Shown one piece after another: positions 51,021-58,645 of a stretch of 64,000 bases of DNA. Position 1 is the first letter of the stretch. Each line of letters begins with the position of its first letter. Both the position numbers and the translations under genes were made by a program. This DNA comes from CAYNSX01 sp964400165 (GTDB taxonomy: Bacteria; Armatimonadota; Hebobacteria; CAYNSX01), in assembly GCA_964400165.1 (NCBI GenBank), contig CAYNSX010000008.1, forward strand, positions 1 through 64,000. Direction: 5' to 3'. The notes beneath the pieces were generated by a model that saw only the letters and a list, made by a program, of their open reading frames with translations, made no database searches and was not told the DNA's origin.

Positions 51021-51113
51021 CCTCCGGGACGGCTGCCGCCCGGCGCCGCGTCGCACCCAAAGGAACCGCCAGCCCCGCCCCGTTGTCTTTGTGAGTGGCA
51101 GCGGCGGAGTGGC

Positions 51114-51683
51114 ATGAGCGCCAACCGCCAGCAGCAACTGCGCCAGGAACTGCACCGGCAGTTCGAGGCGCTGGCCGAGCCCTGCCACGGCGACATTTAC
51201 CGGTGGGCGCTGCGCCTGACGCGCAATGCCGACCGGGCGGCGGACCTGACGCAGGAAGCGTTCCTCCGCGCCTTTGAAAAGTTTTATCAGTTTCAAGAAG
51301 GGACCAACTTCCGCGCCTGGGTCTCGAAAATTATGGTGAACATCCACATCGCCGACTATCGCAAGCGCCGCCACGCGCCGGATCAGGTCGCCTGGCAATA
51401 CCTGACGCGGCCCGACGAGCACCGCCTCGCCGCTGCCGGCAACGGCCAGATGAATCCCGAAGCGGTGTATCTGGCGAAGGCACCCCTGGAGCGCGTCCGC
51501 CGCGCCGTCGACGACCTCCCCGAGCCGTACCGCGACGCGGTGCGCCTCGCCGACTTTGAAGAGTTGCCTTACGAAGAGATCAGCCGGAAACTCGCCGTCC
51601 CCATCGGCACCGTCCGCTCCCGCATCGCCCGCGGGCGGAAGTTGGTGATTGACGCCCTGCGCCACGAAGCGGAGGCCGGATGA
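51114..51683 (+). CDS. ECF-type RNA polymerase sigma factor (RpoE-like)
   Basis: 189 residues. Region 2 reads DIYRWALRLTRNADRAADLTQEAFLRAFEKFYQFQEGTNFRAWVSKIMVN; region 4 reads DLPEPYRDAVRLADFEELPYEEISRKLAVPIGTVRSRIARGRKLV. The linker includes a long, less conserved insert. It overlaps the following anti-sigma gene by 4 nt (ATGA). This is the second such pair in the window. Its signal is unknown, but it sits next to the respiratory operon. Confidence 0.94.
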   Translation: MSANRQQQLRQELHRQFEALAEPCHGDIYRWALRLTRNADRAADLTQEAFLRAFEKFYQFQEGTNFRAWVSKIMVNIHIADYRKRRHAPDQVAWQYLTRPDEHRLAAAGNGQMNPEAVYLAKAPLERVRRAVDDLPEPYRDAVRLADFEELPYEEISRKLAVPIGTVRSRIARGRKLVIDALRHEAEAG

Positions 51684-52498
51684 GCCGGTTGCGCCGCTGG
51701 CGGGCGCATGTCATCTGCGCCCTCACCAAGCCCTGGCTCGCCGCCCTGGTCGACGGCGAAATCAAGGGCCGCTGGTGGGCGTCGGTGGTCGTCAAGCACC
51801 TCGAAGAGTGCCCCCCCTGCGCCGAACTCGTCGAGCAAATGCGCGCTACGAAGTCTGTCGTCGCCGACGCCGCCGGGCCCGCCCCCCAGCCGCCGGCGTC
51901 GCTCTGGCCCGCCATCGAACAGCGCCTGGCCGAAGCCCCCGTCCACTACCCGGCGCGCTTCGCGCCCCTGTGGGCGCCGGTGGGCGTCTTCCTCGTCGCC
52001 GTGATCGGCGTCACCATTGTCCTGCTCGCCCGGCACCCCACGCCGGCGCTCGCCGCCGAGCAATTCCGGCGGCACTATATGCAGTCGCTCCCGTCGCGCA
52101 AGTTCGGCGAATTGGAAGTCAGCGACACGGCCGCTGCGCAATCGTGGCTGCAGCAGCGCGTCACCTTCACCTGTCACCTGATGCCGCAGATGGCGGGCTA
52201 TGCGCTGGCGCAAGTCGGCACGATGAGCGACGAGACCGGACGCACCGTCGCCGTCGCGGCCTTCCGCCACGATGATGAATTGGTGGTGCTCTACGCCATG
52301 CCCAGCGCCGGCGCGACGCCGCCGCCCTGGGACCGGGACCGCACCGAGAACGGCGACATCTATGTCACTTCGGTCACGGGCACCTATCTGGCCTGCTGGG
52401 TGCACGGCGCGACGATGTACCTGGCGATCGGCCGGCGGCCGCTGGTGCGCTTCGCCCGCGATTGCCTGGCGGACATGAACGGCCGCCGGCCCTACTAG
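51680..52498 (+). CDS. Zinc-binding membrane anti-sigma factor
   Basis: 272 residues. The N-terminal ZAS-type motif HLEECPPCAELV is followed by one transmembrane helix (LWAPVGVFLVAVIGVTIVLLA, about 95-115). The periplasmic C-terminal domain of about 150 residues contains CHLMPQMAGYALAQVG and ends with a short AIGRRPLVRFARD segment. It is expected to hold the overlapping sigma factor until its periplasmic domain is processed or reduced. It is convergent with the respiratory operon, whose last gene ends 5 nt away. Confidence 0.85.
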   Translation: MSRLRRWRAHVICALTKPWLAALVDGEIKGRWWASVVVKHLEECPPCAELVEQMRATKSVVADAAGPAPQPPASLWPAIEQRLAEAPVHYPARFAPLWAPVGVFLVAVIGVTIVLLARHPTPALAAEQFRRHYMQSLPSRKFGELEVSDTAAAQSWLQQRVTFTCHLMPQMAGYALAQVGTMSDETGRTVAVAAFRHDDELVVLYAMPSAGATPPPWDRDRTENGDIYVTSVTGTYLACWVHGATMYLAIGRRPLVRFARDCLADMNGRRPY

Positions 52499-52503
52499 GT
52501 CAT

Positions 52504-52876
52504 CTAGTATTCCGCGTCGAGTTCCCGCAAGTACGCCACGATGTGCCAAATCTGACTCGACAGCATCTTGTCGCCGAAGGCTGGCATCGGATGCGAGCCG
52601 TGCAGCACCCGCGTCACGATCTGTTCGTCCGTCAAATCGCGCAGCCGGTCCTGCAGATTGGCGGCGCCGTTCTTGATGCCCTCGGGCGTTTGCGCCCGCC
52701 CGTCCGGTCCGTGGCAGCGGAAACAATTCTTTTCATACAGGGCCTGGCCGGTCACTTGGTCGCCTTTGTAGGGCGGCGGCGCCGGGGACGGCGACGCGCA
52801 ACTGCCCAGCATCACAGTCAGGACGACCACGCCCGGAAACAGCCAGCCCCGGCCCGCGCACCGCGCTGGCCCGCAT
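52504..52876 (-). CDS. Mono-haem cytochrome c lipoprotein, probable frameshift near start
   Basis: About 120 residues. The lipobox LTVMLGSC and haem site NCFRCHGPDG, with methionine candidate MPAFGDKM, define a periplasmic c-type cytochrome. It is paralogous to the upstream gene (both have GW...PG...LTVMLxSC). The only suitable ATG (52876, 3 nt after the previous stop) is one base out of frame with the signal peptide: ATG at 52876 to the stop is 373 nt, not a multiple of three. The true frame has no ATG before the lipobox region, the first GTG being at 52830. This suggests a one-base indel or sequencing error, or a non-standard start. Last gene of the operon. Confidence 0.75.
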
Positions 52877-52879
52877 CGC

Positions 52880-53302
52880 CTACTGCTTGACGATGAGTTT
52901 CCGCAGGTAGGCGACGACATTCTCGATGTCGTCCGCCGAGAGTTTCGACCCGAACGCATCCATCTTGCCGACGCCGTTGGTGATATTGGCGGCCAACTGC
53001 TCATCCGTTCGCCGGTCGAGGAGGTCGTGCAGGTCGGGCGTGTTCACCGCGCGCCCCATCCGGGCCTTGCCGGTGCCGTCGACATCGTGACACTTCGCGC
53101 ACTGCATCTCATAGACGGTCTTGCCCGCCGCGGCATCGCCCGCAGTCGCCGGTGGCACGGGCACCGGCGTGGTGTTCGTCACCGTGTTGGTCGCGGGCGG
53201 CGTGTTGATGGCCGGGCCACCGGTGCCGATGCAACTGGTTAACATGACCGTGAGCGTCAACAGTCCGGGCAGCGCCCACCGCCAGCCCCGTCGCCGCCGC
53301 AT
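52880..53302 (-). CDS. Mono-haem cytochrome c lipoprotein
   Basis: 140 residues. Signal MRRRRGWRWALPGLLTLTVMLTSC with a lipobox; a Thr/Pro/Asn-rich linker; haem-binding MQCAKCHDVDG and a downstream methionine candidate in KMDAFGSKL. It would be a lipid-anchored periplasmic electron carrier between the quinol-oxidising complex and the cbb3 oxidase encoded upstream. It follows the 43-residue membrane protein by 6 nt. Confidence 0.92.
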   Translation of the reverse strand: MRRRRGWRWALPGLLTLTVMLTSCIGTGGPAINTPPATNTVTNTTPVPVPPATAGDAAAGKTVYEMQCAKCHDVDGTGKARMGRAVNTPDLHDLLDRRTDEQLAANITNGVGKMDAFGSKLSADDIENVVAYLRKLIVKQ

Positions 53303-53308
53303 CGCGCC

Positions 53309-53440
53309 CTAACCGATCAGCCCGAAGGCGGCGATGAGCCAAAGCGAGGCGAAAAAGCCGGCGAAATACAGCACATACCAGAGCGCGGTAAAGTCGCGCT
53401 CGGGCGCCGTCTTGGGCGCGTTTTCAGGTTCCGTCGCCAT
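53309..53440 (-). CDS. 43-residue single-pass membrane protein
   Basis: A short gene beginning MATEPENAPKTAPERDFTAL and continuing with one transmembrane helix (WYVLYFAGFFASLWLIAAFG). It overlaps the end of the MvhD-like gene by 17 nt and precedes the cytochrome c gene by 6 nt, so it lies inside the tightly packed operon on the same strand. Its position suggests a small accessory subunit of the respiratory complex, like CcoQ-type or other small subunits. No direct homology is recognised. Confidence 0.65.
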   Translation of the reverse strand: MATEPENAPKTAPERDFTALWYVLYFAGFFASLWLIAAFGLIG

Positions 53441-53870
53441 CGCCGGTCTCCGCCTTCGCTGGAGTTGTACCCCCGCCCGCCTCTTTCGCGCGCAGGAAAT
53501 CGGTGAAATCCTTCAAGGTTTGCAGCAGATTGCCGTACTCGCCCGCGGCGAAATACAAGGTGCGCACCCGCTCCTTGTCCACCGACGCCTTCAATTTCGG
53601 CGTCATCGTCCCCGCGAAGCGCTCCTCGCAGAACAGGTTGCCCTCGCGGAAGTGGCAGTCGCCGATCGGGCAGCCGAGCGCGAAGTAGCCCGAGGCGCCG
53701 TTCTTCAGCGCCATCTCGCCCCAGCCGGCCTTGATCATCCCCGAGCACGGCACCTTGATGACGCCGACATTCGGCAACTCCTTCAGCCGGCCGCGCTCGT
53801 CCACTTTCCCCTCATCCCACAGGCGCACCGCCCATTCGCAGCACATCCCGACGATCCGCGGGTCGGCCAT
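53424..53870 (-). CDS. MvhD-like iron-sulfur electron-transfer protein
   Basis: 148 residues resembling the delta subunit of methyl-viologen-reducing hydrogenase. Conserved Cys positions are 10-11 (GMCCEWAV), 42 (KVPCSGM), 67 and 72 (GCPIGDCHFREGN) and 81. In known complexes MvhD carries a [2Fe-2S] cluster and passes electrons between hydrogenase or formate dehydrogenase and heterodisulfide reductase HdrA. No hydrogenase or Hdr gene is in the window. Here it is fused by a one-base overlap to a cytochrome b/ferredoxin gene, so it probably docks on that ferredoxin domain. The C-terminal tail is low complexity. Confidence 0.85.
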   Translation of the reverse strand: MADPRIVGMCCEWAVRLWDEGKVDERGRLKELPNVGVIKVPCSGMIKAGWGEMALKNGASGYFALGCPIGDCHFREGNLFCEERFAGTMTPKLKASVDKERVRTLYFAAGEYGNLLQTLKDFTDFLRAKEAGGGTTPAKAETGDGDGT

Positions 53871-55003
53871 CAGGCGTCCCCCTTCGCCAGCGCCACCACC
53901 ATCTCATCCAGCGCCTTCTCCCGGTAGCCGGGCAGTTCGATCGCCTGGAAGTTGCACGAGCCGACGCAGATGCCGCACTCGACGCACCGCGCCTCGAGCA
54001 CCTGCGCCAGGAACTTCGGCTTGGACCCTCGCTTCACCGCGGTCGGCACCATGATGATGGCGTTCGCCGTGCAGTCCTTGGCGCAGATGTAACAGCCGAC
54101 GCACTTCTCCTCGATGACCTCGGCCACATTCGAGTAGGGCCGCTGCGTGTAGTAGGGCAGGAAGAACAGCACCACCGTGATGAAGAACAGCAGCGCCACC
54201 ACCTGCACCGCCGGCAACGACGCCGTCAGCACATACGGCAGCAGGAAGAACCAGTCCACTTCCATGCCCGACGGCGGCAGCACCGGGTTGCCCGGCGTCG
54301 CCGTGCTCACCGCCGGATACAGCGCCGCGATCACCAGCAGCGTGCCGAACGCCATCAACTGCAGCGCCCGCGGCGGATACACCACCGCCCGGCTGATGCG
54401 ATAGAAGTGCCACCACATCAGGAAGAAGAACAGGAACGGCAATCCGATGTGGAAGAACAGGAACCGCGACAAGGTGAGATCGTTGATCGCCGCCCCGCCC
54501 AGGAAGAACCCCGACAGCCACACGCCGGCGCCCGGAATCTGCCGCAGCGCATCCGCCGTCACTTGCGTAATGAGAATGGCGCGCTCGTCCCAGGCCAGCA
54601 CATACCCGCTGATGCCGATGAAGAACACGAACGCCAGCATCACCACGCCCGAAATCCACTGGTTGGTGCGCGCCGCGCGGTACCGGTCGGTCAGCCACAC
54701 CCGCAGCAGATGCAGGAAGGAGAAAATGACAAACGCATCGCCGCCGTAGCGGTGCAGACTGCGCACGATGCTGCCGTAGGGCACCGTCGTCGTGAACCAG
54801 GTGACGCTGGCATAGGCGCCTTCGAGCGTCGGCACGAAATACATGAAAATGAAGATGCCCGTCAGCACCTCGAGCCAGAACACCAGACTCGGCCACGATG
54901 AGTGGTAGTAGACGAAATTGAACCGGCTGCCGAACACCTTGTTCAGCAGGCGGTCGATCTGAATCCACCAGTAGCCGGCCGATTTCAGGAACGCTTCGTA
55001 CAT
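53870..55003 (-). CDS. Cytochrome b fused to two-[4Fe-4S] ferredoxin domain
   Basis: 377 residues. Residues 1-290 form a cytochrome b-type membrane domain with both haem-b ligand pairs (His84/His98 and His185/His199, each separated by 13) and a DWFF motif (250-253) near the position of the quinol-site PEWY of cytochrome b/subunit IV. Residues 295-377 hold two ferredoxin motifs: Cys301-304-307-311 and Cys340-343-346-350. It could carry electrons between the quinone pool, two b haems, two [4Fe-4S] clusters and the MvhD-like protein. The gene overlaps both neighbours by a single base. The direction of electron flow is unknown. Confidence 0.9.
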   Translation of the reverse strand: MYEAFLKSAGYWWIQIDRLLNKVFGSRFNFVYYHSSWPSLVFWLEVLTGIFIFMYFVPTLEGAYASVTWFTTTVPYGSIVRSLHRYGGDAFVIFSFLHLLRVWLTDRYRAARTNQWISGVVMLAFVFFIGISGYVLAWDERAILITQVTADALRQIPGAGVWLSGFFLGGAAINDLTLSRFLFFHIGLPFLFFFLMWWHFYRISRAVVYPPRALQLMAFGTLLVIAALYPAVSTATPGNPVLPPSGMEVDWFFLLPYVLTASLPAVQVVALLFFITVVLFFLPYYTQRPYSNVAEVIEEKCVGCYICAKDCTANAIIMVPTAVKRGSKPKFLAQVLEARCVECGICVGSCNFQAIELPGYREKALDEMVVALAKGDA

Positions 55004-55458
55004 CAGGCCGCCCCCGCCGCTTCTTCTTCCGCCGGCACGAAGACATTCTGATAGACCAGGTCGCTCACCGCCAGCAGCAGCAGAATGGCGCCCAGCAGCA
55101 GCGCAATCTGTTCGTAGTTCCGGCTGACGCCCTTCCGGTCGTTGGTCGCCGGCGCGGTGACTTCGGCGATCTTCTCGCGCAGCGGCCGCAGTTTTGCGTC
55201 CACCTCAATCTGCTTCTCCGCCTGGGCCTTCGCCGACAATTGCGACCGGTATTGGAAGTTCTGCTCCGGATCGAGCGGCTTGTCCGGCGCGGCGGGCTTC
55301 GGGGGCTCGACCTTCGTGGTCGCCAGGGCCACCGTCTGCTCACGCACCGCCGGGTCGTCGAGCGGGCTGGTCAGTTGCACCGTCACCGCCAGACCGCCCA
55401 GCGCGAAACTCGCCAGCGCCGTCGCCGCGAACACCAGCACCGCCAGCGCCACTTTCAT
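55003..55458 (-). CDS. Two-helix membrane protein of the respiratory operon
   Basis: 151 residues. N-terminal helix (MKVALAVLVFAATALASFALGG), a charged, Pro-rich and helical middle (about 45-115, with QAEKQIEVDAKLRPLREKIAEV) and a C-terminal helix (IALLLGAILLLLAVSDLVYQNVF). Not recognised. Its place between two cytochrome b genes and its overlaps on both sides (ATGA and TGATG) suggest a structural subunit holding the complex together. Confidence 0.75.
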   Translation of the reverse strand: MKVALAVLVFAATALASFALGGLAVTVQLTSPLDDPAVREQTVALATTKVEPPKPAAPDKPLDPEQNFQYRSQLSAKAQAEKQIEVDAKLRPLREKIAEVTAPATNDRKGVSRNYEQIALLLGAILLLLAVSDLVYQNVFVPAEEEAAGAA

Positions 55459-55721
55459 CGGCGCTTCCCCGTCGGCCGCGGCGCCAGTCGCGCCAGCAGC
55501 CACTCGAATGGCGCCAGCCGCCGCTCCAGTTTCCCACTCGCCCGGAACCGGGCGTAATCCAGAAACGCCACCCCCGTCACGCACACCAGCACCAGCAGCG
55601 CCGAGGCCGCCAGCCCGAACGGCGCCCACGACGACTGCCCCAGCGCCCGCCACGCGGCGAAGAACCAACTCAACGCCACCACCGCCCCCAAAAACAGCGT
55701 CCACCACAGCGCCCGCTTCAT
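55455..55721 (-). CDS. Small membrane protein of the respiratory operon
   Basis: 88 residues, two hydrophobic helices (ALWWTLFLGAVVALSWFFAAW and PFGLAASALLVLVCVTGVAFL) and a basic C-terminus ending PTGKRR. It overlaps the large cytochrome b gene and the next small gene by 4 nt each. No family is recognised; a likely accessory subunit. Confidence 0.72.
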   Translation of the reverse strand: MKRALWWTLFLGAVVALSWFFAAWRALGQSSWAPFGLAASALLVLVCVTGVAFLDYARFRASGKLERRLAPFEWLLARLAPRPTGKRR

Positions 55722-57487
55722 GGCGCCGGAGCCCCTGCCGCCAGTTTCGCCGGCTGCGCCGCCGGCTTGGGCGCCGTCCGCAGCGCGCCATACGCCCAGC
55801 CCAGCCCGCCGCCCGCCAGCATCGCCACCGCCCAGCCGGGCCACAGCCACGCCAGCCGCCGGGCAACGATGATGCCGACCTCAATCCCCTCGTTCACATC
55901 AGGAGTGGCCAGGTTGTCCGGGATGCCCTGCGCACCGAACACGGCCACCGTGAAGATGAGGAAGTACACCACCATCGCCAGCGCCGTCCCGCGCCGCGCC
56001 GAATCCGGCAGCGTGCGGAAGTGCCAATACATCGCCAGCATGAACGGGATCGCCGGAATGCCCACCGCCAGGTTGTAGAGGACGCGCACCTGCACGATGT
56101 TCTGCGGCCAGGGGCCGAAGTACAAGTGCGCCTCGCTCCACTTGCCCATCGCCATCATCTTTGCGTTCAGCCACAACACCATTCCGTGGAACATCCCCGG
56201 CGTGCCGTAGGTCGCCGCCCCGGCGCGGTACATCCCCTCGAGGCAGAAGATGTAAATCAGGAACGCGATCGGCACCCACAACGCCAACGCCGACAACCCG
56301 AAGAATGGTTTCGTCTTTCGCTTCTGCGGATATTGCAGCACCCAGCCCGCCAGCACCGCCACGAACATGCTCATATACCAGATGTAGGGATCCTTGTTGA
56401 TGTTTACATAACTGATGATGATCATGAACGAGAACAAGATCCAATACAGCAGCGCCATCACCCCAATGATGATGAACAGCGGCCGCTTCGACGCCAGCCG
56501 CTCGCGGATGGTGTCGAACCACGGCATCATAATCGCCACCGCCGGCAGCAGCATCGTACCGATGACCGCCGGCACCGGCTTCATCTCCTTGAACATCTGA
56601 TACAGCGCCAGGAAATACCAGTCCGACAGCACGGGCACCGGCGTCGTATCCGGGTCGGCGCGCGGGCCCATTGTCGCCGGCAGCATCGCCGACACGATGA
56701 TGACCATCAGCGAGTAGGTCACAATCGTCGGCCAGGGCAGGTTCATCCGGCTGACCTTCACCCACGGCGTGTTGATCGCCGGATAGCGCCGCTTGTAGAA
56801 GTGTAGTTCCGTCAGCAGGATGAGCAGCAGCGAGAAGGTGTAGTGCAGCATATAGAACCGCGTGATCGTCGCCGGTCCGATCCCCGACCCGCCCAGCAGC
56901 AGTTGCGCGGTCAGCACCCCCATCCGGGTCAGGCCGAGGTACGGCATATCGTCCATGTAGGTCGGGAAGGTGGCGAAGACCTTCGTCGCCCAGAACGCCC
57001 GCTGGTTCCAGATGAGCAGGTAGCCCGTCAGCCCCGAATACATCCCGAAGAGCAGCAGGATGATGGCAATGGCGTAACTCAATTCGCCGGGCCGCTTGTA
57101 TTCGCCGCAGAACACCATCCGGAAGATGCGCGCGGTGATCAGGATGATGAACGCGTCGGCGCCATACTTGTGCACCCCGCGGATGAGCCAGCCGAGCGGA
57201 ATGCCGTGTTGAATTGTGTTGATGCTGTCCCAGGCGTTGGTCTCGGTGGGGATGTACCAGAACATCAGCACGAAGCCGGTAATCAAGACCAGAACGAGGT
57301 AGTAGTACGCGCCGCCACCGGCCAGGAACAGCGGGTTCCGGCGCTTCTCCGCATCGGTGGCGTGTTCGTCGAAGAGGTCGAGGTTGTCCAGCCGGACCCG
57401 CCACCAGCGGGCCGTGCGGTCGAGCACCGCCGCCGGGCGCCAGTACGCAAGCAGGCGGTGCAGGCGGCTGGTCTGCACTTCAGGCAA
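55718..57487 (-). CDS. Large cytochrome b (bc1/b6f type) lacking one haem ligand
   Basis: 589 residues: cytochrome b core (about 55-240), subunit IV-like part with SDWYFLALYQ in place of PEWY, and additional C-terminal membrane helices. In helix B, His106 is present, but position 120, where b6 and bc1 proteins have the second His (H-x13-H), is Arg in a well-aligned context (IIL ITARIFRMVF...YKRPGELSY). In helix D both His215 and His229 are present. The low-potential-side pair (106/215) is intact; the partner of His229 is missing. It forms the quinol-oxidising complex with the Rieske protein, whose gene overlaps its 5' end by 8 nt. Confidence 0.92.
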   Translation of the reverse strand: MPEVQTSRLHRLLAYWRPAAVLDRTARWWRVRLDNLDLFDEHATDAEKRRNPLFLAGGGAYYYLVLVLITGFVLMFWYIPTETNAWDSINTIQHGIPLGWLIRGVHKYGADAFIILITARIFRMVFCGEYKRPGELSYAIAIILLLFGMYSGLTGYLLIWNQRAFWATKVFATFPTYMDDMPYLGLTRMGVLTAQLLLGGSGIGPATITRFYMLHYTFSLLLILLTELHFYKRRYPAINTPWVKVSRMNLPWPTIVTYSLMVIIVSAMLPATMGPRADPDTTPVPVLSDWYFLALYQMFKEMKPVPAVIGTMLLPAVAIMMPWFDTIRERLASKRPLFIIIGVMALLYWILFSFMIIISYVNINKDPYIWYMSMFVAVLAGWVLQYPQKRKTKPFFGLSALALWVPIAFLIYIFCLEGMYRAGAATYGTPGMFHGMVLWLNAKMMAMGKWSEAHLYFGPWPQNIVQVRVLYNLAVGIPAIPFMLAMYWHFRTLPDSARRGTALAMVVYFLIFTVAVFGAQGIPDNLATPDVNEGIEVGIIVARRLAWLWPGWAVAMLAGGGLGWAYGALRTAPKPAAQPAKLAAGAPAP

Positions 57488-58100
57488 TGCCGCCCGCCTC
57501 CCAGCCGGTCACGCGCACATCACCCTCGGCGGTGACGCTGTAGAAGAACCGCCGCGGCGGCCGCGGCGCCGGGCCGAAGATGACCTTGCCCGCCTCCGCC
57601 AGATCGTAAGTGCTGAAGTGGCACGGACAGGCGAAGACCGGGTTGTCCGGCAGGCGCCCCTCGGGCACGCTGTAGGCGCTGGTGATGTGCTTCTTGTCGG
57701 TCTCGAAATTGAAGATGCAGCCCAGGTGCGGGCAGATGCGCGCGTAGACCGCGATGCCGTCCTTCTTCTCCGACTCCGTCGTGCGCGCCGGTTCCGGCAG
57801 TTTGACGATGTACCCGGGCACGCGCGTGATGTTGATTTTGCGGGGGGAATACTCGACCGACTTCTGCTGAAAGACGAATTCCGCGATCGACCAGTCTTGG
57901 GCCAGGATCGGGTCCTTGACATTCCCCACCACCTGCTCCGCGCCGGGCGTCACCGACAGCGCCCGCTGCCCCAGCGGGATGGGGGGCGCGTCCGGCTTGA
58001 ACAGCCGCAACAGCGACGGCACGATGGCGCCCGCCAGCGACAGCACCGGCAGCGCCGCCAGCCACTTCACCGCTGTCAGCAGAAAACTCCGCCGTTTCAT
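57480..58100 (-). CDS. Rieske [2Fe-2S] protein of the cytochrome bc complex
   Basis: 206 residues. N-terminal twin-basic membrane anchor MKRRSFLLTAVKWLAALPVLSLAGA. Cluster-binding boxes CPHLGC (Cys123, His125) and CPCHFSTYD (Cys158, His161) are intact. A 40-residue region before box 1 (KSVEYSPRKINITRVPGYIVKLPEP) is typical of menaquinol-type Rieske proteins. It accepts electrons from menaquinol at the large cytochrome b and passes them to c-type cytochromes. Overlaps both neighbours. Confidence 0.96.
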   Translation of the reverse strand: MKRRSFLLTAVKWLAALPVLSLAGAIVPSLLRLFKPDAPPIPLGQRALSVTPGAEQVVGNVKDPILAQDWSIAEFVFQQKSVEYSPRKINITRVPGYIVKLPEPARTTESEKKDGIAVYARICPHLGCIFNFETDKKHITSAYSVPEGRLPDNPVFACPCHFSTYDLAEAGKVIFGPAPRPPRRFFYSVTAEGDVRVTGWEAGGIA

Positions 58101-58387
58101 CCGGTCCGCCCTTCCGCACGCGGTCCGTCGTCATCCGCAGACCGCGCCCAGTGCGACGCCGTCGGCGCCTGCCCGTGTGCGCCGCCGGCCGTGGGCTGCT
58201 CCTTCGGAAACGCCGTGCCGGGCCACGCCCGCCAGTTCATCAGCGCGATCAGGAAGATGCACGCCCAGATGACCCACAGCCACCACGGCACGCGGCCGAT
58301 CTTTTCCTTCATCCCGCCGACCTCGAAGATGCGGTCTTCGAGCGGCAGGTGCTCCTGTGACGGGTCGGCGGGGTGTTCGTCGCTCAT
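58097..58387 (-). CDS. Single-pass membrane protein between oxidase and Rieske genes
   Basis: 96 residues: an acidic N-terminus (MSDEHPADPSQEHLPLEDRIFEV), one transmembrane helix (VPWWLWVIWACIFLIALMNW) and a Gly/Ala/His-rich tail. No family is recognised. ATGA overlap with the Rieske gene and a 3-nt gap after the CcoS-like gene place it in the same transcript. Confidence 0.75.
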   Translation of the reverse strand: MSDEHPADPSQEHLPLEDRIFEVGGMKEKIGRVPWWLWVIWACIFLIALMNWRAWPGTAFPKEQPTAGGAHGQAPTASHWARSADDDGPRAEGRTG

Positions 58388-58390
58388 CGC

Positions 58391-58645
58391 TTATTCGTAC
58401 GACTCCGTTTCGTCGGTCACTTCCAAGCGCGGGAATTCCGCCGCCAGTTCCTGCTCGAACATCCGCCGCGAAGTCTCTTCGGCGTTGCGGAATTGCCCTG
58501 ACTTCCACGCCCAGAGCAAGAAGCACGCCGCACCGAGAAAGAAGGTGCCGCCCGCAAAGAAATGCACCGTGTAGCCCGCCGAGGTCAGCCCCTGCTCGAC
58601 GACCGGCTGCACCGCGCAACTCGGACACAGCAACGGAATAATCAT
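58391..58645 (-). CDS. CcoS-like small membrane protein
   Basis: 84 residues. The segment TFFLGAACFLLWAWKSGQFRNAEETSRRMF resembles the cbb3 assembly protein CcoS (helix, W-x-x-K/R-S-G-Q-F-x-x, short acidic tail), except for an N-terminal extension with a CPSC motif (MIIPLLCPSCAVQPV). CcoS is needed to insert cofactors into CcoN. ATGA overlap with the preceding CcoO-type gene. The resemblance is short, so this call is moderate. Confidence 0.6.
   Translation of the reverse strand: MIIPLLCPSCAVQPVVEQGLTSAGYTVHFFAGGTFFLGAACFLLWAWKSGQFRNAEETSRRMFEQELAAEFPRLEVTDETESYE

Noticed and set aside
50899..51117. 72-codon plus-strand frame at the thyX-sigma junction
   Set aside because: Overlaps the end of thyX in another frame, Arg/Pro/Ser-rich with no ribosome-binding site; looks like a shadow.
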